From assembly GCF_000716605.1 (NCBI RefSeq), contig NZ_JNXE01000001.1, positions 62,001 to 126,000 on the forward strand: a DNA stretch of 64,000 nucleotides. The letters run 5' to 3'. Below, one piece after another: positions 1 to 8,594 of this stretch. Position 1 is the first letter of the stretch, and every line of letters begins with the position of its first letter. Both the position numbers and the translations under genes were made by a program. This DNA comes from Streptomyces sp. NRRL F-525. Lineage in GTDB: Bacteria; Actinomycetota; Actinomycetes; Streptomycetales; Streptomycetaceae. The notes under the pieces were generated by a model. It had not been told where the DNA came from and did not search any database. It saw nothing but the letters and a program-made list of their open reading frames with translations.

Positions 1-945
1 CTCGGGATGGCCGCGCCGACCGTCCTCCGTTTCGGCACCGAGGAGCAGAAGAGCCGCTTCCTCAGGCCGCTCTGGGTCGGCGAGGAGGTCTGGTGCCAGC
101 TCTTCAGCGAGCCGGGCGCCGGGTCCGATCTGGCCGCGCTGGGCACGCGTGCCGTCCGTGAGGGCGACGACTGGGTCGTCAACGGGCAGAAGGTGTGGAC
201 GTCCAGCGCCCACCTCGCCCGCTGGGCCATCCTCATCGCGCGCACCGACCCGGACGTGCCCAAGCACGCCGGCATCACCTACTTCATCTGCGACATGACC
301 GACCCCGGCGTCGAGGTCAGGCCGCTGCGCCAGATCACCGGCGAGGCCGAGTTCAACGAGGTCTTCCTCACCAACGTCCGTATCCCGGACGCCCATCGCC
401 TTGGCGAGGTCGGCGACGGCTGGCGGGTCGCGCAGACCACGCTGATGAACGAGCGTGTCTCCATCGGCGGCATGCGCATCCCGCGCGAGGGCGGCATGAT
501 CGGCCCGATCAGCCAAACCTGGCGCCAGCGCCCGGAGTTGCGCACCCACGACCTCCACCAGCGCCTCCTCAAGCTCTGGGTAGAGGCCGAGGTCGCCCGG
601 CTCTCCGGCGAACGGCTGCGCCAGCAGCTCGTCGCGGGCCAGCCCGGCCACGAGGGCTCCGGCATGAAGCTCGCCTTCGCCCGCCTCAACCAGGAGATCA
701 GCGGCCTGGAGGTCGAACTCCGGGGCGAGGAAGGCCTGTTGTACGACGACTGGACCATGCGCCGCCCGGAACTGGTGGACTTCACCGGCCGTGACGCCGG
801 TTACCGCTACCTCCGCTCCAAGGGCAACAGCATCGAGGGCGGGACCAGCGAGGTCCTGCTGAACATCGTCGCCGAGCGCGTCCTGGGCCTCCCGGCCGAG
901 CCGCGCACCGACAAGGACGTCGCCTGGAAGGACCTCGCGCGATGA
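1..945 (+). CDS. acyl-CoA dehydrogenase, 5'-truncated by the window edge
   Basis: FAD-dependent alpha,beta-dehydrogenation of an acyl-CoA thioester. The reading frame is open from base 1, and only about 314 residues are present against the usual 380-400, so the N-terminal helical domain lies outside the window. The ATG at 7 is internal. Visible features are the middle-domain FAD/substrate stretch FSEPGAGSDLAAL and the C-terminal IEGGTSEVLLNIVAERVLG segment typical of the family. Its stop overlaps the next gene's start (ATGA, 942-945), so the two are translationally coupled. Pairs like this in actinobacteria often form alpha2beta2 heterotetramers acting on steroid or branched side chains; that assembly is inferred. 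Confidence 0.93.
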   Translation, partial: LGMAAPTVLRFGTEEQKSRFLRPLWVGEEVWCQLFSEPGAGSDLAALGTRAVREGDDWVVNGQKVWTSSAHLARWAILIARTDPDVPKHAGITYFICDMTDPGVEVRPLRQITGEAEFNEVFLTNVRIPDAHRLGEVGDGWRVAQTTLMNERVSIGGMRIPREGGMIGPISQTWRQRPELRTHDLHQRLLKLWVEAEVARLSGERLRQQLVAGQPGHEGSGMKLAFARLNQEISGLEVELRGEEGLLYDDWTMRRPELVDFTGRDAGYRYLRSKGNSIEGGTSEVLLNIVAERVLGLPAEPRTDKDVAWKDLAR

Positions 946-2015
946 CGGACCTGCTGTACTCGGAGGAGGAAGAGGCGCTCCGCGCCGCCGTCCGGGACCT
1001 GCTCACCGACCACTGCGACGCGGCGAGCGTCATCGCCCGCACCGAGTCGGACGCCCCGCACGACCTGTCCCTCTGGAAGTCCCTCGCCGACGGCATGGGC
1101 CTCGCCGGTCTCCTGGTGCCCGAGGCACAGGGCGGCCAGGGCGCCACGCACCGCGAAGTCGCCGTCGTGCTGGAGGAGTTGGGCCGCGCGGTCGCTCCCG
1201 TCCCGTACCTCACGAGCGCGGTCGTGGCCACCGAGGCACTCCTCGCGAGCGATGCCGAGGACCTCCTCGCCGAGCTGGCCTCCGGGCGGAGGATCGGCGT
1301 CCTCGCCGTCTCCCTGAGCGTCGCTCCGGGCGGTGCCTATAAGGCCGTACGTCACGAAAATGGTTCCCTGCACGGGGAGTTGACCGGCGTCGCCGACGCG
1401 GCCGCCGCCGATGTGCTGCTGGTGCCGGGGGAGGACGGCGGGCTGTACGCCGTCGACGCGGGCGCCGTGACCGTCGTACCGCAGGTGTCCCTGGACCTGA
1501 CCCGGCCGCTCGCGCGCGTGGTGTTCGACGGGGCCGCCGGGCGGCGGATCGGGGACGCCGAACCCGCCGTACGACGTGCTCTGCGGGCCGGGGCCGGGCT
1601 GCTCGCGTCCGAGCAACTCGGGCTCGCCGACTGGACGTTGACCGAGACGGTCCGGTATCTGAAGGAGCGCAAGCAGTTCAACCGGCCCGTCGGCGGGTTC
1701 CAGGCGCTCAAGCACCGGCTCGCCCAGTTGTGGCTGGAGGTCGTCAGCCTGCGGGCCGCCGCGCGCAACGCGGCCGACGCCCTCGCGACCGGTGACGACA
1801 CCGACGTGGCGGTCGCCGTCGCGCAGGCCTACGCGGCGGCCGTCGCCGTCCACGCGGCCGAGGAGGCCGTCCAGTTGCACGGCGGCATCGGCATGACGTG
1901 GGAGCACCCGGCCCACCTCTACCTGAAGCGGGCCAAGGCCGACTCGATCGCCTACGGCACGGCGGGCGCCCATCGCGAGGCGCTGGCCGGATTGGTCGAC
2001 CTGCAAGCCCCTTGA
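942..2015 (+). CDS. acyl-CoA dehydrogenase, second subunit of a pair
   Basis: 357-residue acyl-CoA dehydrogenase, somewhat shorter than the canonical enzyme. Visible signatures are RYLKERKQFNRPVGGFQ near residue 245 and VQLHGGIGMTWEHPAHLYLK near residue 310. The start ATG overlaps the upstream stop by four bases, so both proteins are made from one message. The overlap and the different lengths favour a hetero-oligomeric enzyme with unequal subunits over two independent enzymes. The acyl substrate cannot be read from the sequence. A strong terminator follows at 2041. Confidence 0.93.
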   Translation: MTDLLYSEEEEALRAAVRDLLTDHCDAASVIARTESDAPHDLSLWKSLADGMGLAGLLVPEAQGGQGATHREVAVVLEELGRAVAPVPYLTSAVVATEALLASDAEDLLAELASGRRIGVLAVSLSVAPGGAYKAVRHENGSLHGELTGVADAAAADVLLVPGEDGGLYAVDAGAVTVVPQVSLDLTRPLARVVFDGAAGRRIGDAEPAVRRALRAGAGLLASEQLGLADWTLTETVRYLKERKQFNRPVGGFQALKHRLAQLWLEVVSLRAAARNAADALATGDDTDVAVAVAQAYAAAVAVHAAEEAVQLHGGIGMTWEHPAHLYLKRAKADSIAYGTAGAHREALAGLVDLQAP

Positions 2016-2040
2016 GCGCCATGAGGTGAAGACCGCGGGA

Positions 2041-2067
2041 AGCCCGCCCCACCTGGGGCGGGCTTTT
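2041..2067 (+). terminator. rho-independent terminator after the acyl-CoA dehydrogenase pair
   Basis: Perfect 10-bp stem (AGCCCGCCCC / GGGGCGGGCT) with an ACCT tetraloop, followed directly by TTTT. It sits 26 bases after the stop of the second dehydrogenase gene and closes that operon. Confidence 0.9.
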
Positions 2068-2197
2068 CCGTGCGCCCCCGCCGAAGGAGTGAACACGCGA
2101 GGGCAGTCCGGCCAACTCCTGGCATGTACAGGTTCGTTGGCGTGCTCACAGCCTCATACTCCCTGTGGTTCTAGCCCGCCCCACACGGAGGAACACC

Positions 2198-3061
2198 ATG
2201 GCCCTCATCACCCGTCGCAGAGCTCTCACCGCGCTCGGCGCCACCGTCGCGGCAGTCCTCGCGCCGCCCGCGGGCAGCGCCTTCGCCGGCGAACAAGGGC
2301 ACCGCAAGCGGCCGTTGTGGCGCGCCCACGCCCACAACGACTACGAGCACCCCCGGCCGCTCTTCGACGCCCTCGACCACCGTTTCGGCAGCGTCGAGGC
2401 CGACATCTTCCTCGTCGGCGACCAACTCCTCATCGGTCACGACGCGTCCGAACTCGACCCGAGCCGCACGCTCGAATCCCTGTACCTCGAACCGCTCTCG
2501 GCCCTGGTGAAGGCCAACCACGGCTCGGTGTACCGGGGTTGGCGCCACCCGCTGCAACTCCTGATCGACATCAAGACCGAGGGCTCCTCGACGTACCTCG
2601 AACTCGACCGCCATCTCCTGCGCTACAAGCACCTGTTCACCACCTATGCCCACGGACGCGTCCACCAGGGCGCCGTCACCAACGTCATCTCCGGCGACCG
2701 CGCGGCCCGCATCCCCATGGAGGCGCAGACCGTACGCCGCGCCTTCTACGACGGCCGCCTCGCCGACCTCGGCAGCTCGGCGCCCGCCTCCTTCATCTCG
2801 CTCATCAGCGACGACTGGCAGGCCAACTTCACCTGGCTCGGCACCGGTGCCTTCCCCGCCGCCGAACGGCAGAAGCTGCGCTCGATCGTCGCGCGGGCGC
2901 ACGCCCACGACCAGACCGTGCGGTTCTGGAACACCCCGGACGTGGCGGGCCCCGCCCGCGACGCGCTGTGGGACGAACTCTTCGCCGCCGGTGTGGACTT
3001 CCTCAACACCGACGACCTGGCCGGGCTGGAAGCGTTCCTGGACGCGCGCCGCACGGCGTGA
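2198..3061 (+). CDS. secreted PI-PLC/GDPD-like phosphodiesterase
   Basis: 287-residue protein of the phosphatidylinositol-specific phospholipase C / glycerophosphodiester phosphodiesterase superfamily, of the AIM6-like type. The N-terminus has TRRRALTALG followed by a hydrophobic stretch and an AFA cleavage region, a Tat-like export signal, so it probably acts outside the membrane. Catalytic-type residues are HAHNDY (44-49), E67/D69 in VEADIFL, and H81. The start is set by GGAGGA at 2187-2192; a longer in-frame start at 2165 has no comparable site. It stands alone, behind the terminator at 2041. Substrate unknown. Confidence 0.8.
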   Translation: MALITRRRALTALGATVAAVLAPPAGSAFAGEQGHRKRPLWRAHAHNDYEHPRPLFDALDHRFGSVEADIFLVGDQLLIGHDASELDPSRTLESLYLEPLSALVKANHGSVYRGWRHPLQLLIDIKTEGSSTYLELDRHLLRYKHLFTTYAHGRVHQGAVTNVISGDRAARIPMEAQTVRRAFYDGRLADLGSSAPASFISLISDDWQANFTWLGTGAFPAAERQKLRSIVARAHAHDQTVRFWNTPDVAGPARDALWDELFAAGVDFLNTDDLAGLEAFLDARRTA

Positions 3062-3171
3062 CACCACACGTTCGGGGGACACGTCAGTAGCCCGGACGAA
3101 CCCTCCGCTACGCCACACTTGCGGCCGAACGCCGTGAACCAGGCATGGCGGCGTGGCGGAGGAGGGTGACG

Positions 3172-3366
3172 ATGGCGATTTCCATCTCTGTGGTGCTGCT
3201 GCTCCTGATCCTTGCGGTGATCTTCATGCGCAGCGGCGGGCTGAAGCTCTCCCATGCGCTGGTCTGCGCACTGCTCGGGTTCTTCATGGCGAGCACCAGC
3301 ATGGCGCCCACGATCCACAGTGGCCTGACGGCCACCGCGGATCTGGTGAGCGGCCTGCATCCCTGA
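3172..3366 (+). CDS. small conserved membrane protein
   Basis: 64 residues with two hydrophobic segments: a long one at the N-terminus (ISVVLLLLILAVIF) and a second around LVCALLGFFMAS, then a short polar tail. A strong GGAGGAGGG at 3158-3166 places the start at 3172, not the ATG at 3145, which would put the ribosome site inside the gene. Similar small proteins are common in Streptomyces, as far as I recall, but have no assigned role. Convergent with the next gene; a hairpin lies between them. Confidence 0.7.
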   Translation: MAISISVVLLLLILAVIFMRSGGLKLSHALVCALLGFFMASTSMAPTIHSGLTATADLVSGLHP

Positions 3367-3368
3367 GA

Positions 3369-3388
3369 TCAGCCGGTCGATCGGCTGA
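3369..3388. terminator. hairpin between convergent genes
   Basis: Perfect inverted repeat TCAGCCG / CGGCTGA with a 6-base loop, filling the 26-base gap between the small membrane protein (+) and the NAGPA-type protein (-). It has no T-run, so it is probably a bidirectional terminator of the Streptomyces type; inferred from position and symmetry. Confidence 0.6.
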
Positions 3389-3392
3389 CTGA

Positions 3393-4631
3393 TCAGTTGG
3401 TCGAGAAGACTCCGACGCCGTTCGGTACGGGACGCTCGGCGCCGCCGCTGGGGTGGTTCCGTACCGTGACGGCGGCCGCGCCGGGTGCGCGGGCGACCAG
3501 GGTCGTCGAGCCGCCGCCGTCCAGGCTGAAGGCGTCGACCGAGCCCAACTCCCGCATCTGGGTGGCTACTTCGGCGATCGTCAGACCGCTGCGGTAGGCG
3601 ACCGCGCCGTCCGTCGCGAACAGCAGCAGACGGTGGCCGCCGTTGGCGATCCCCACGGCGGTGCGGACGGCCGAGGCCGTGTTGTCGAGACCGGCCAGCG
3701 GTCGGCCGTTCCGCAGGACGGGGTAGCCGCCGAGGGCGAAGCGGTACGGAACCCCGGACCTCGACGCCACGAGACGGTGCTTCACCTGGACCCGCTCGCC
3801 GGAGTACAGCTTCCGCAGCCGCTGCGCACCCGCCTCACGGCCGACGAGAACAGTGGTGCCCGCGGCGATGGCGCCGGTGCCGGGGGTGTTGGACGCCGAC
3901 ACGACCCGGCCGTCGCGGACGGTCACCTCATAGGTGTCGGCACTACAGGCGCCGGCCCGGTTCGTGTCCGTGCCACATGTGGCACGCACCCGGGAGACGC
4001 TGCCCCACTGTGTGGTGAACGCACCGATGGAGTTCTCCGGGAGCGCGTACTGGTTGAACCCGCCGAGTGTCAGCCGACCATCCGGGGTGCGGACCGATCC
4101 GCTGAGGGCGAGGCTGTCCAGCCGGGCCACCCGGTCGACCCCCACACCGAGCACGTTCCGGGTGTTCGTGCCGGGCGGCAGCGATGGCCCGAAACGCTGG
4201 CCGTCCGGTACCGCGGCCTTCAGCGCGACGCCGCTCGCGATCGCCGGCCCGTCGGTGGAGCCGGTGGCCTCGACGCCCGGGTGCTGGGTCTCGGTGATGT
4301 TGAAGAAGTCGCCGTTGACGCCCGCGACGGCGCCCGCCGAGTCGGCGAGCTGGGAGACGGGCTCCCGGGCCGCCACCGCGCCCGGGTACAGCAGGTTGAC
4401 GCGCACATGGGTGTCGCGCAGGTCCACGACGACCACATGGGCGTGGGTCACACCCTTGGCCGCGGTGATGTCGAACTGCCGGTAGGTGACACCGGGCGCG
4501 AGCCGCGTGGTGCCCGGCACGGCGTTGGCCGGTGCCGCCCCCACCAGGGCCGCACCGGCCAGCGCGCCGAATGCCGTGAGATGTGTGAGTACGGATCTGC
4601 CTGCTCTTAAACGTTTTTGACGGTGCGTCAC
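3393..4631 (-). CDS. secreted phosphodiester glycosidase (NAGPA/DUF2233) protein
   Basis: 412 residues. The N-terminus is basic and followed by a hydrophobic stretch ending in PANA, a typical signal peptide, so the protein is exported. The C-terminal half carries the NAGPA-domain hallmark FSLDGGGSTTLVAR, and GVNGDFFNITE near residue 105 matches the other conserved block. The family cleaves N-acetylglucosamine from phosphodiester linkages, as the eukaryotic uncovering enzyme does; in bacteria the domain is linked to wall or exopolysaccharide. The precise substrate is unknown. It is monocistronic, with its own upstream region at 4632-4706. Confidence 0.85.
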   Translation of the reverse strand: MTHRQKRLRAGRSVLTHLTAFGALAGAALVGAAPANAVPGTTRLAPGVTYRQFDITAAKGVTHAHVVVVDLRDTHVRVNLLYPGAVAAREPVSQLADSAGAVAGVNGDFFNITETQHPGVEATGSTDGPAIASGVALKAAVPDGQRFGPSLPPGTNTRNVLGVGVDRVARLDSLALSGSVRTPDGRLTLGGFNQYALPENSIGAFTTQWGSVSRVRATCGTDTNRAGACSADTYEVTVRDGRVVSASNTPGTGAIAAGTTVLVGREAGAQRLRKLYSGERVQVKHRLVASRSGVPYRFALGGYPVLRNGRPLAGLDNTASAVRTAVGIANGGHRLLLFATDGAVAYRSGLTIAEVATQMRELGSVDAFSLDGGGSTTLVARAPGAAAVTVRNHPSGGAERPVPNGVGVFSTN

Positions 4632-4706
4632 AGGATCCCCTGATGTCTCGTCAACTCTCTCAAGTCTCAGGGGAAGTGCAGCAGATGACGGTGACTGGCG
4701 GGGCCG

Positions 4707-5066
4707 CTAGGCGCCGACTACACGGGAACGAGTGAGAAAACGCACCCCCTCGGGTGCCTCCAGCGAGAAACCGCTGCCGCGCCCTGCTACGACGTCCACG
4801 ATCAGCCGCGTATGGCTCCACACCTCGTACTGACTGCGCGAGATCCAGAAGGTCACGGGCTCCGGCACCCCGTCGACCTCCAGCTCGGCGAGCAGTACGT
4901 CCGAGCCGCCGGTGCGGAACTCGCCCTCCGGGTAGCACATGGGCGCACTGCCGTCGCAGCAGCCGCCGGACTGGTGGAACATCAACGGGCCGTGCTGTGC
5001 GTGGAGTTGGCGCAGCAGGTCGGCTGCGGCGGGGGTGAGTTCGACGCGCGGGGTGGTGTCGTCCAT
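4707..5066 (-). CDS. DUF779 protein (aldehyde dehydrogenase-associated)
   Basis: 119 residues. The conserved DUF779 core is plain: a Cys pair in HQSGGCCDGSAPMCYP (about 31-46), suggestive of metal binding, and WISRSQYEVWSHTRLIVDVV near residue 75. DUF779 genes usually sit next to an acetaldehyde-type aldehyde dehydrogenase and are thought to help that enzyme. Here the matching dehydrogenase is at 22318-23841, about 17 kb away. The start MDDTTPRVEL lies in the 107-base gap after the ABC permease, so it may be read from that operon or from its own promoter. Confidence 0.85.
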   Translation of the reverse strand: MDDTTPRVELTPAAADLLRQLHAQHGPLMFHQSGGCCDGSAPMCYPEGEFRTGGSDVLLAELEVDGVPEPVTFWISRSQYEVWSHTRLIVDVVAGRGSGFSLEAPEGVRFLTRSRVVGA

Positions 5067-5173
5067 GTCGGCCGTCCCAGGGAGGCGGGTGGTGGGGTGC
5101 GGGTGGCCCAGCGCATCACGGGCAAGGTTGCGAGAGGGTTGCGCGGCGCCCGTGCGGACAATGGGCTGCTGCG

Positions 5174-7678
5174 CTACTCGGCCCGGAGTGCGGTCGCCGT
5201 TCGGATGCGTGCCGCCCAGCCGGCCGGCAGCAGCGAACCGAGTACGGCGACGGCGACACCGGCGAGTCCGAGGAGGACCAGGTCCCGGGCGTCGTAGACA
5301 TCGATGACGGAGCGGGGCAGCCGTAGGCCCGCCGCGTGGCCCATCGCGGGGATCACCGCGCCGTGCACGGCCAGGCCCAGCGGCACACCGAGGGCGCCGC
5401 CGACGAGCCCGGGCAGGACGACCGAGGTGACGACCATCGTGACGGTCTGGCGGGGTGTCATGCCGAGCGCCTTGTGGATGCCGAGGTCGTGGACGCGTTC
5501 GTGGGTGTCGAGGACGACCCCGCCCAGCACACCGAGCCCGGCGACGCACACCAGCATCAGGGTGAGCAGCGCGGTGAGCGAGTCGAGGACGGTGACGGTG
5601 CCGCTGCCGTTCACGTTCTTGGCGGTGCTCGCGGTGACCCTCAGGGGCTTCAACTCGGCGTTGAGCGCGGTGACATACGTGTGCGGGTCCGTACCGGGCC
5701 TCAGATCGACGTACTGGGTGGTGGAGTTGAGGTCGGGTGCGGCGGGCTTGAGGGTGGCGGCGTCGGTGAGGACGGTCCGGCCGTCGTGCCCGGTGTCGAA
5801 CACCTCACCGACGATCCGGACCCCAACTGGCCTGCCCCGCACGGTGAGTGTGACGCTGTCGCCGACTTTCGTTCCGGTCGCGGTGAGGACGGTGCTGGGC
5901 ACGACGGCTTCACCGGCTCCCGTGAACCACCGCCCGCTGACCATCGTGTACCCACCCCAAGAGGCATCGCCGTCGAACGCGGTCACGGTGACGGGTCCGC
6001 TCATCCCCGAGACGGTCGCGTCCAAGGAGGCGCTGCCGTAGTGGGCGCGGGTGCCGGGTTGGGCGGCGACGGCGGCGGTGATCGAGGCGACGGTGGCGGG
6101 ATCGGCGGCGGTCGGCTGTCCTTGGCGGACCGCACTGCCGGGCCCGGCCTGCCCGCCCGCTGAACTGACGGTGACATCCGCGGAGTTGTGGTTCTTGGAC
6201 GCGATCACCTCGCCCAACGACGAGGACAGACCAGTGGCGAAGGTGACGGCCGCGACACCGAACAACACCGCGCCGATCATCGCGACGGCACGAGCGGGCC
6301 GTGCGAACGGCCGCGCCAGCCCCAGCCCCACGGCCCGCGACACCGGTAGCCGGGTGGCGAGTTGGGCTGCCCAACGGCCTGGGTCTGCGAACGGGGTGTG
6401 CGCGGCCGTCCGCTGATCGTGGCTTCCGGACAGGACGCGTTCCGGTTCCCCTCGGCTCGGGTCTGCCGCTGGAGTGCGCTCTGTCGGCCGTCGGCTCAGG
6501 ACGTGCCCTGCCTCCCACCGCCCCCGTCCCGCCCCCGGCGTCCGCCCGACCGCCAGTGCATCGACCGTACGCAGCAGCCCCGCCCGCCAGGCGCTCGCGC
6601 ACGCGGTGAGGGTGACCAGCCCCAACACCCCACCGACCACTGCCACATCGACCCACAGCTCCACGCCGAGCCCGGCCGTGCCGTAGGCGTTCGCGGTGTC
6701 GGAGAGGACCGGGGTGGCGAGCAGGTGACCGGCGGCCGTGCCGAGGGCCGCCCCTGCGGCGGCCGGGATCAGGGCCTGTCCCGCGCACGCTCGGACGACC
6801 TGGCCCGGTGTGCAGCCGACGGCCTTGAGGATGCCGATCCGGCGTCGGCCCGTCGCCACCGCGCCGGCGACCACGTTGCCCACGATCAGTACCGACATGA
6901 CCAGGCCCAGCACTCCGAACGCGACGAGGAACGGCACGAACAGCGCGGTCTCCCGAGTGGCGACCTTCTTCACGCCGAGCCAGGACTGCGCTCCCGTCAG
7001 CGACTTCGCGGGTACCGCAGCTGTGACTGCCGCGCGGTCCCTGGTCATCTGGGCCGCGGTGTCGGCGTGGGCGAAGCGGTAGAGCAGCTGGTAGCCGGTG
7101 ACCCTGCCGGACGGGGTCAACTCGGCCACCTGCGACGGCAGTACCCATGCGTCGGCCGTACGGCTGACCGAGCGCGCCACTCCGACCACCGTCAGCGTCG
7201 GGCTGCCGGGCAGGTCCGGGAACTCCAGCTTCTGGCCGAGCCGGCCCTCGGGTCCCGTGTCCGCCGACAGGACGATCTCGCCGGGACTCCTGACCCAACG
7301 GCCCCTGGTCATCGTCAACTTGTCGATCCCGCCGCCGGGAGTCGAGCGGCCTGCCACTGACATCGGCGCTCCGCTGTACCCGTCGAACCCCGGCGCGACG
7401 GTCGCGGTCGGGAACGGGCCGGACGTCGCGGTGACCCCGAACGGCCAGGCGGAGTCCGCCAGTTGAGCTGCCGTAGCCCGCCGTGCGTCGAACTGTGCTG
7501 TCAACTGCGCCCCGTTCTGCCGGTCGAAGGCCTTCTCGAACGGTGCCTCGGACGACACGAGCAGCGCGCCGCCGAGCACGGACGCCGTCACGGCCAGCAT
7601 CGTGGCCAGCCCGATCACCAGTGTCTGCACCCGGCGACGGGCCATGCCTGAGCGGATCACCCGGCCCAGCGCGCTCAT
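5174..7678 (-). CDS. ABC transporter permease, FtsX/MacB type
   Basis: 834 residues with the duplicated FtsX layout: an N-terminal membrane helix (about 15-40), a large extracytoplasmic domain, three helices, then a second copy of the pattern ending in a helix cluster. The ATG at 7678 overlaps the ATPase stop (ATGA), which fixes the start. Such two-component exporters usually move antimicrobial peptides or lipids, or extract molecules from the membrane, and do not drive classical import. A divergent histidine kinase/response regulator pair lies just upstream of the ATPase gene, as is common for peptide-sensing exporters. Substrate unknown. Confidence 0.92.
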   Translation of the reverse strand: MSALGRVIRSGMARRRVQTLVIGLATMLAVTASVLGGALLVSSEAPFEKAFDRQNGAQLTAQFDARRATAAQLADSAWPFGVTATSGPFPTATVAPGFDGYSGAPMSVAGRSTPGGGIDKLTMTRGRWVRSPGEIVLSADTGPEGRLGQKLEFPDLPGSPTLTVVGVARSVSRTADAWVLPSQVAELTPSGRVTGYQLLYRFAHADTAAQMTRDRAAVTAAVPAKSLTGAQSWLGVKKVATRETALFVPFLVAFGVLGLVMSVLIVGNVVAGAVATGRRRIGILKAVGCTPGQVVRACAGQALIPAAAGAALGTAAGHLLATPVLSDTANAYGTAGLGVELWVDVAVVGGVLGLVTLTACASAWRAGLLRTVDALAVGRTPGAGRGRWEAGHVLSRRPTERTPAADPSRGEPERVLSGSHDQRTAAHTPFADPGRWAAQLATRLPVSRAVGLGLARPFARPARAVAMIGAVLFGVAAVTFATGLSSSLGEVIASKNHNSADVTVSSAGGQAGPGSAVRQGQPTAADPATVASITAAVAAQPGTRAHYGSASLDATVSGMSGPVTVTAFDGDASWGGYTMVSGRWFTGAGEAVVPSTVLTATGTKVGDSVTLTVRGRPVGVRIVGEVFDTGHDGRTVLTDAATLKPAAPDLNSTTQYVDLRPGTDPHTYVTALNAELKPLRVTASTAKNVNGSGTVTVLDSLTALLTLMLVCVAGLGVLGGVVLDTHERVHDLGIHKALGMTPRQTVTMVVTSVVLPGLVGGALGVPLGLAVHGAVIPAMGHAAGLRLPRSVIDVYDARDLVLLGLAGVAVAVLGSLLPAGWAARIRTATALRAE

Positions 7679-8394
7679 CGGACGGACTCCGATTCCGGGG
7701 CGGGGGTGGCGGCGTCGGAGGTGATCCGGCCGTCGACGAGCCGGATCGTGCGGCGCGTGCACGACCGTGCGAGTTCCGTGTCGTGCGTGACCACGACGAT
7801 GGTCTGGCCGTCGGCGTTCAACTCCCGTAGCAGGCGGCTGACTTCCTCGCCGGACGCGGAGTCCAGCGCGCCGGTCGGTTCGTCGGCGAGGAGGAGCGGG
7901 GGACGGTTCATCAACGCCCTTGCCACGGCGACGCGTTGGCGCTCGCCGCCGGACAGCCGGTTCGGATAGGCCCCGGCGTGCCGGGCGATGCCGAGGGACT
8001 CCAGCAGTTCGGCCGCCCTGATCTGCGACGCGCGACGCCCGAGGCCCGCCAGCCGTGCGGGCAGCGCCACATTGTCGGCGACCGGCAGATCGTCCAGCAG
8101 ATGGAAGAACTGGAAGACCATCCCGATCTTCGCCCGCCGGTAACGCGCCGCCCCGGCCTCGCCCAACCGGTCCACCCGTACCCCGTCCACCGTGACGGAC
8201 CCGGAGTCCGGCCGGTCCAGACCGGCGATGAGGTTCAGCAGGGTCGACTTGCCGCTGCCCGACGGTCCCAGGACCGCGACGGCCTCACCGGCCCGCACGT
8301 TCAGCGACGCCTCCTCCAGCGCGGGCGGCCCGCTGCCGTAGCGCCGGGTCACGTCGAGGAGTTCGATCAGCGGTGGCTGTAGTGGTGTCGGCAT
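7675..8394 (-). CDS. ABC transporter ATP-binding protein (MacB/LolD type)
   Basis: 239-residue nucleotide-binding subunit. Walker A GPSGSGKST, the Q-loop in GMVFQFFHLLDDLPV, signature RLSGGERQRVAVAR, Walker B LLLADEPTGALD and the H-loop in VVTHDTE are all intact. The ADEPTGALD form is typical of the MacB/LolD/FtsE branch that pairs with FtsX-type permeases. The start at 8394 (MPTPLQ) is preferred because GAAGGG precedes it; the alternative at 8427 has a weak site. Translationally coupled to the permease. Confidence 0.94.
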   Translation of the reverse strand: MPTPLQPPLIELLDVTRRYGSGPPALEEASLNVRAGEAVAVLGPSGSGKSTLLNLIAGLDRPDSGSVTVDGVRVDRLGEAGAARYRRAKIGMVFQFFHLLDDLPVADNVALPARLAGLGRRASQIRAAELLESLGIARHAGAYPNRLSGGERQRVAVARALMNRPPLLLADEPTGALDSASGEEVSRLLRELNADGQTIVVVTHDTELARSCTRRTIRLVDGRITSDAATPAPESESVR

Positions 8395-8594
8395 CGTCGT
8401 GGTGGCCCTTCTCGGATCGGGTGCCATGACGTTAGGAAGACGAACGCCCCGGGCGCGCCGGTCGCCCGGACCAAATGCCGTACCGCACTGGGGTGATGGG
8501 CCACGACGTCATCCTTGAGATGTAGCCGACGGATGTAGGCGGCCCGTCCGCCGGAGGGATTCCGGGCGCCGTCGGTACCCGAGAGAATGGGCCG

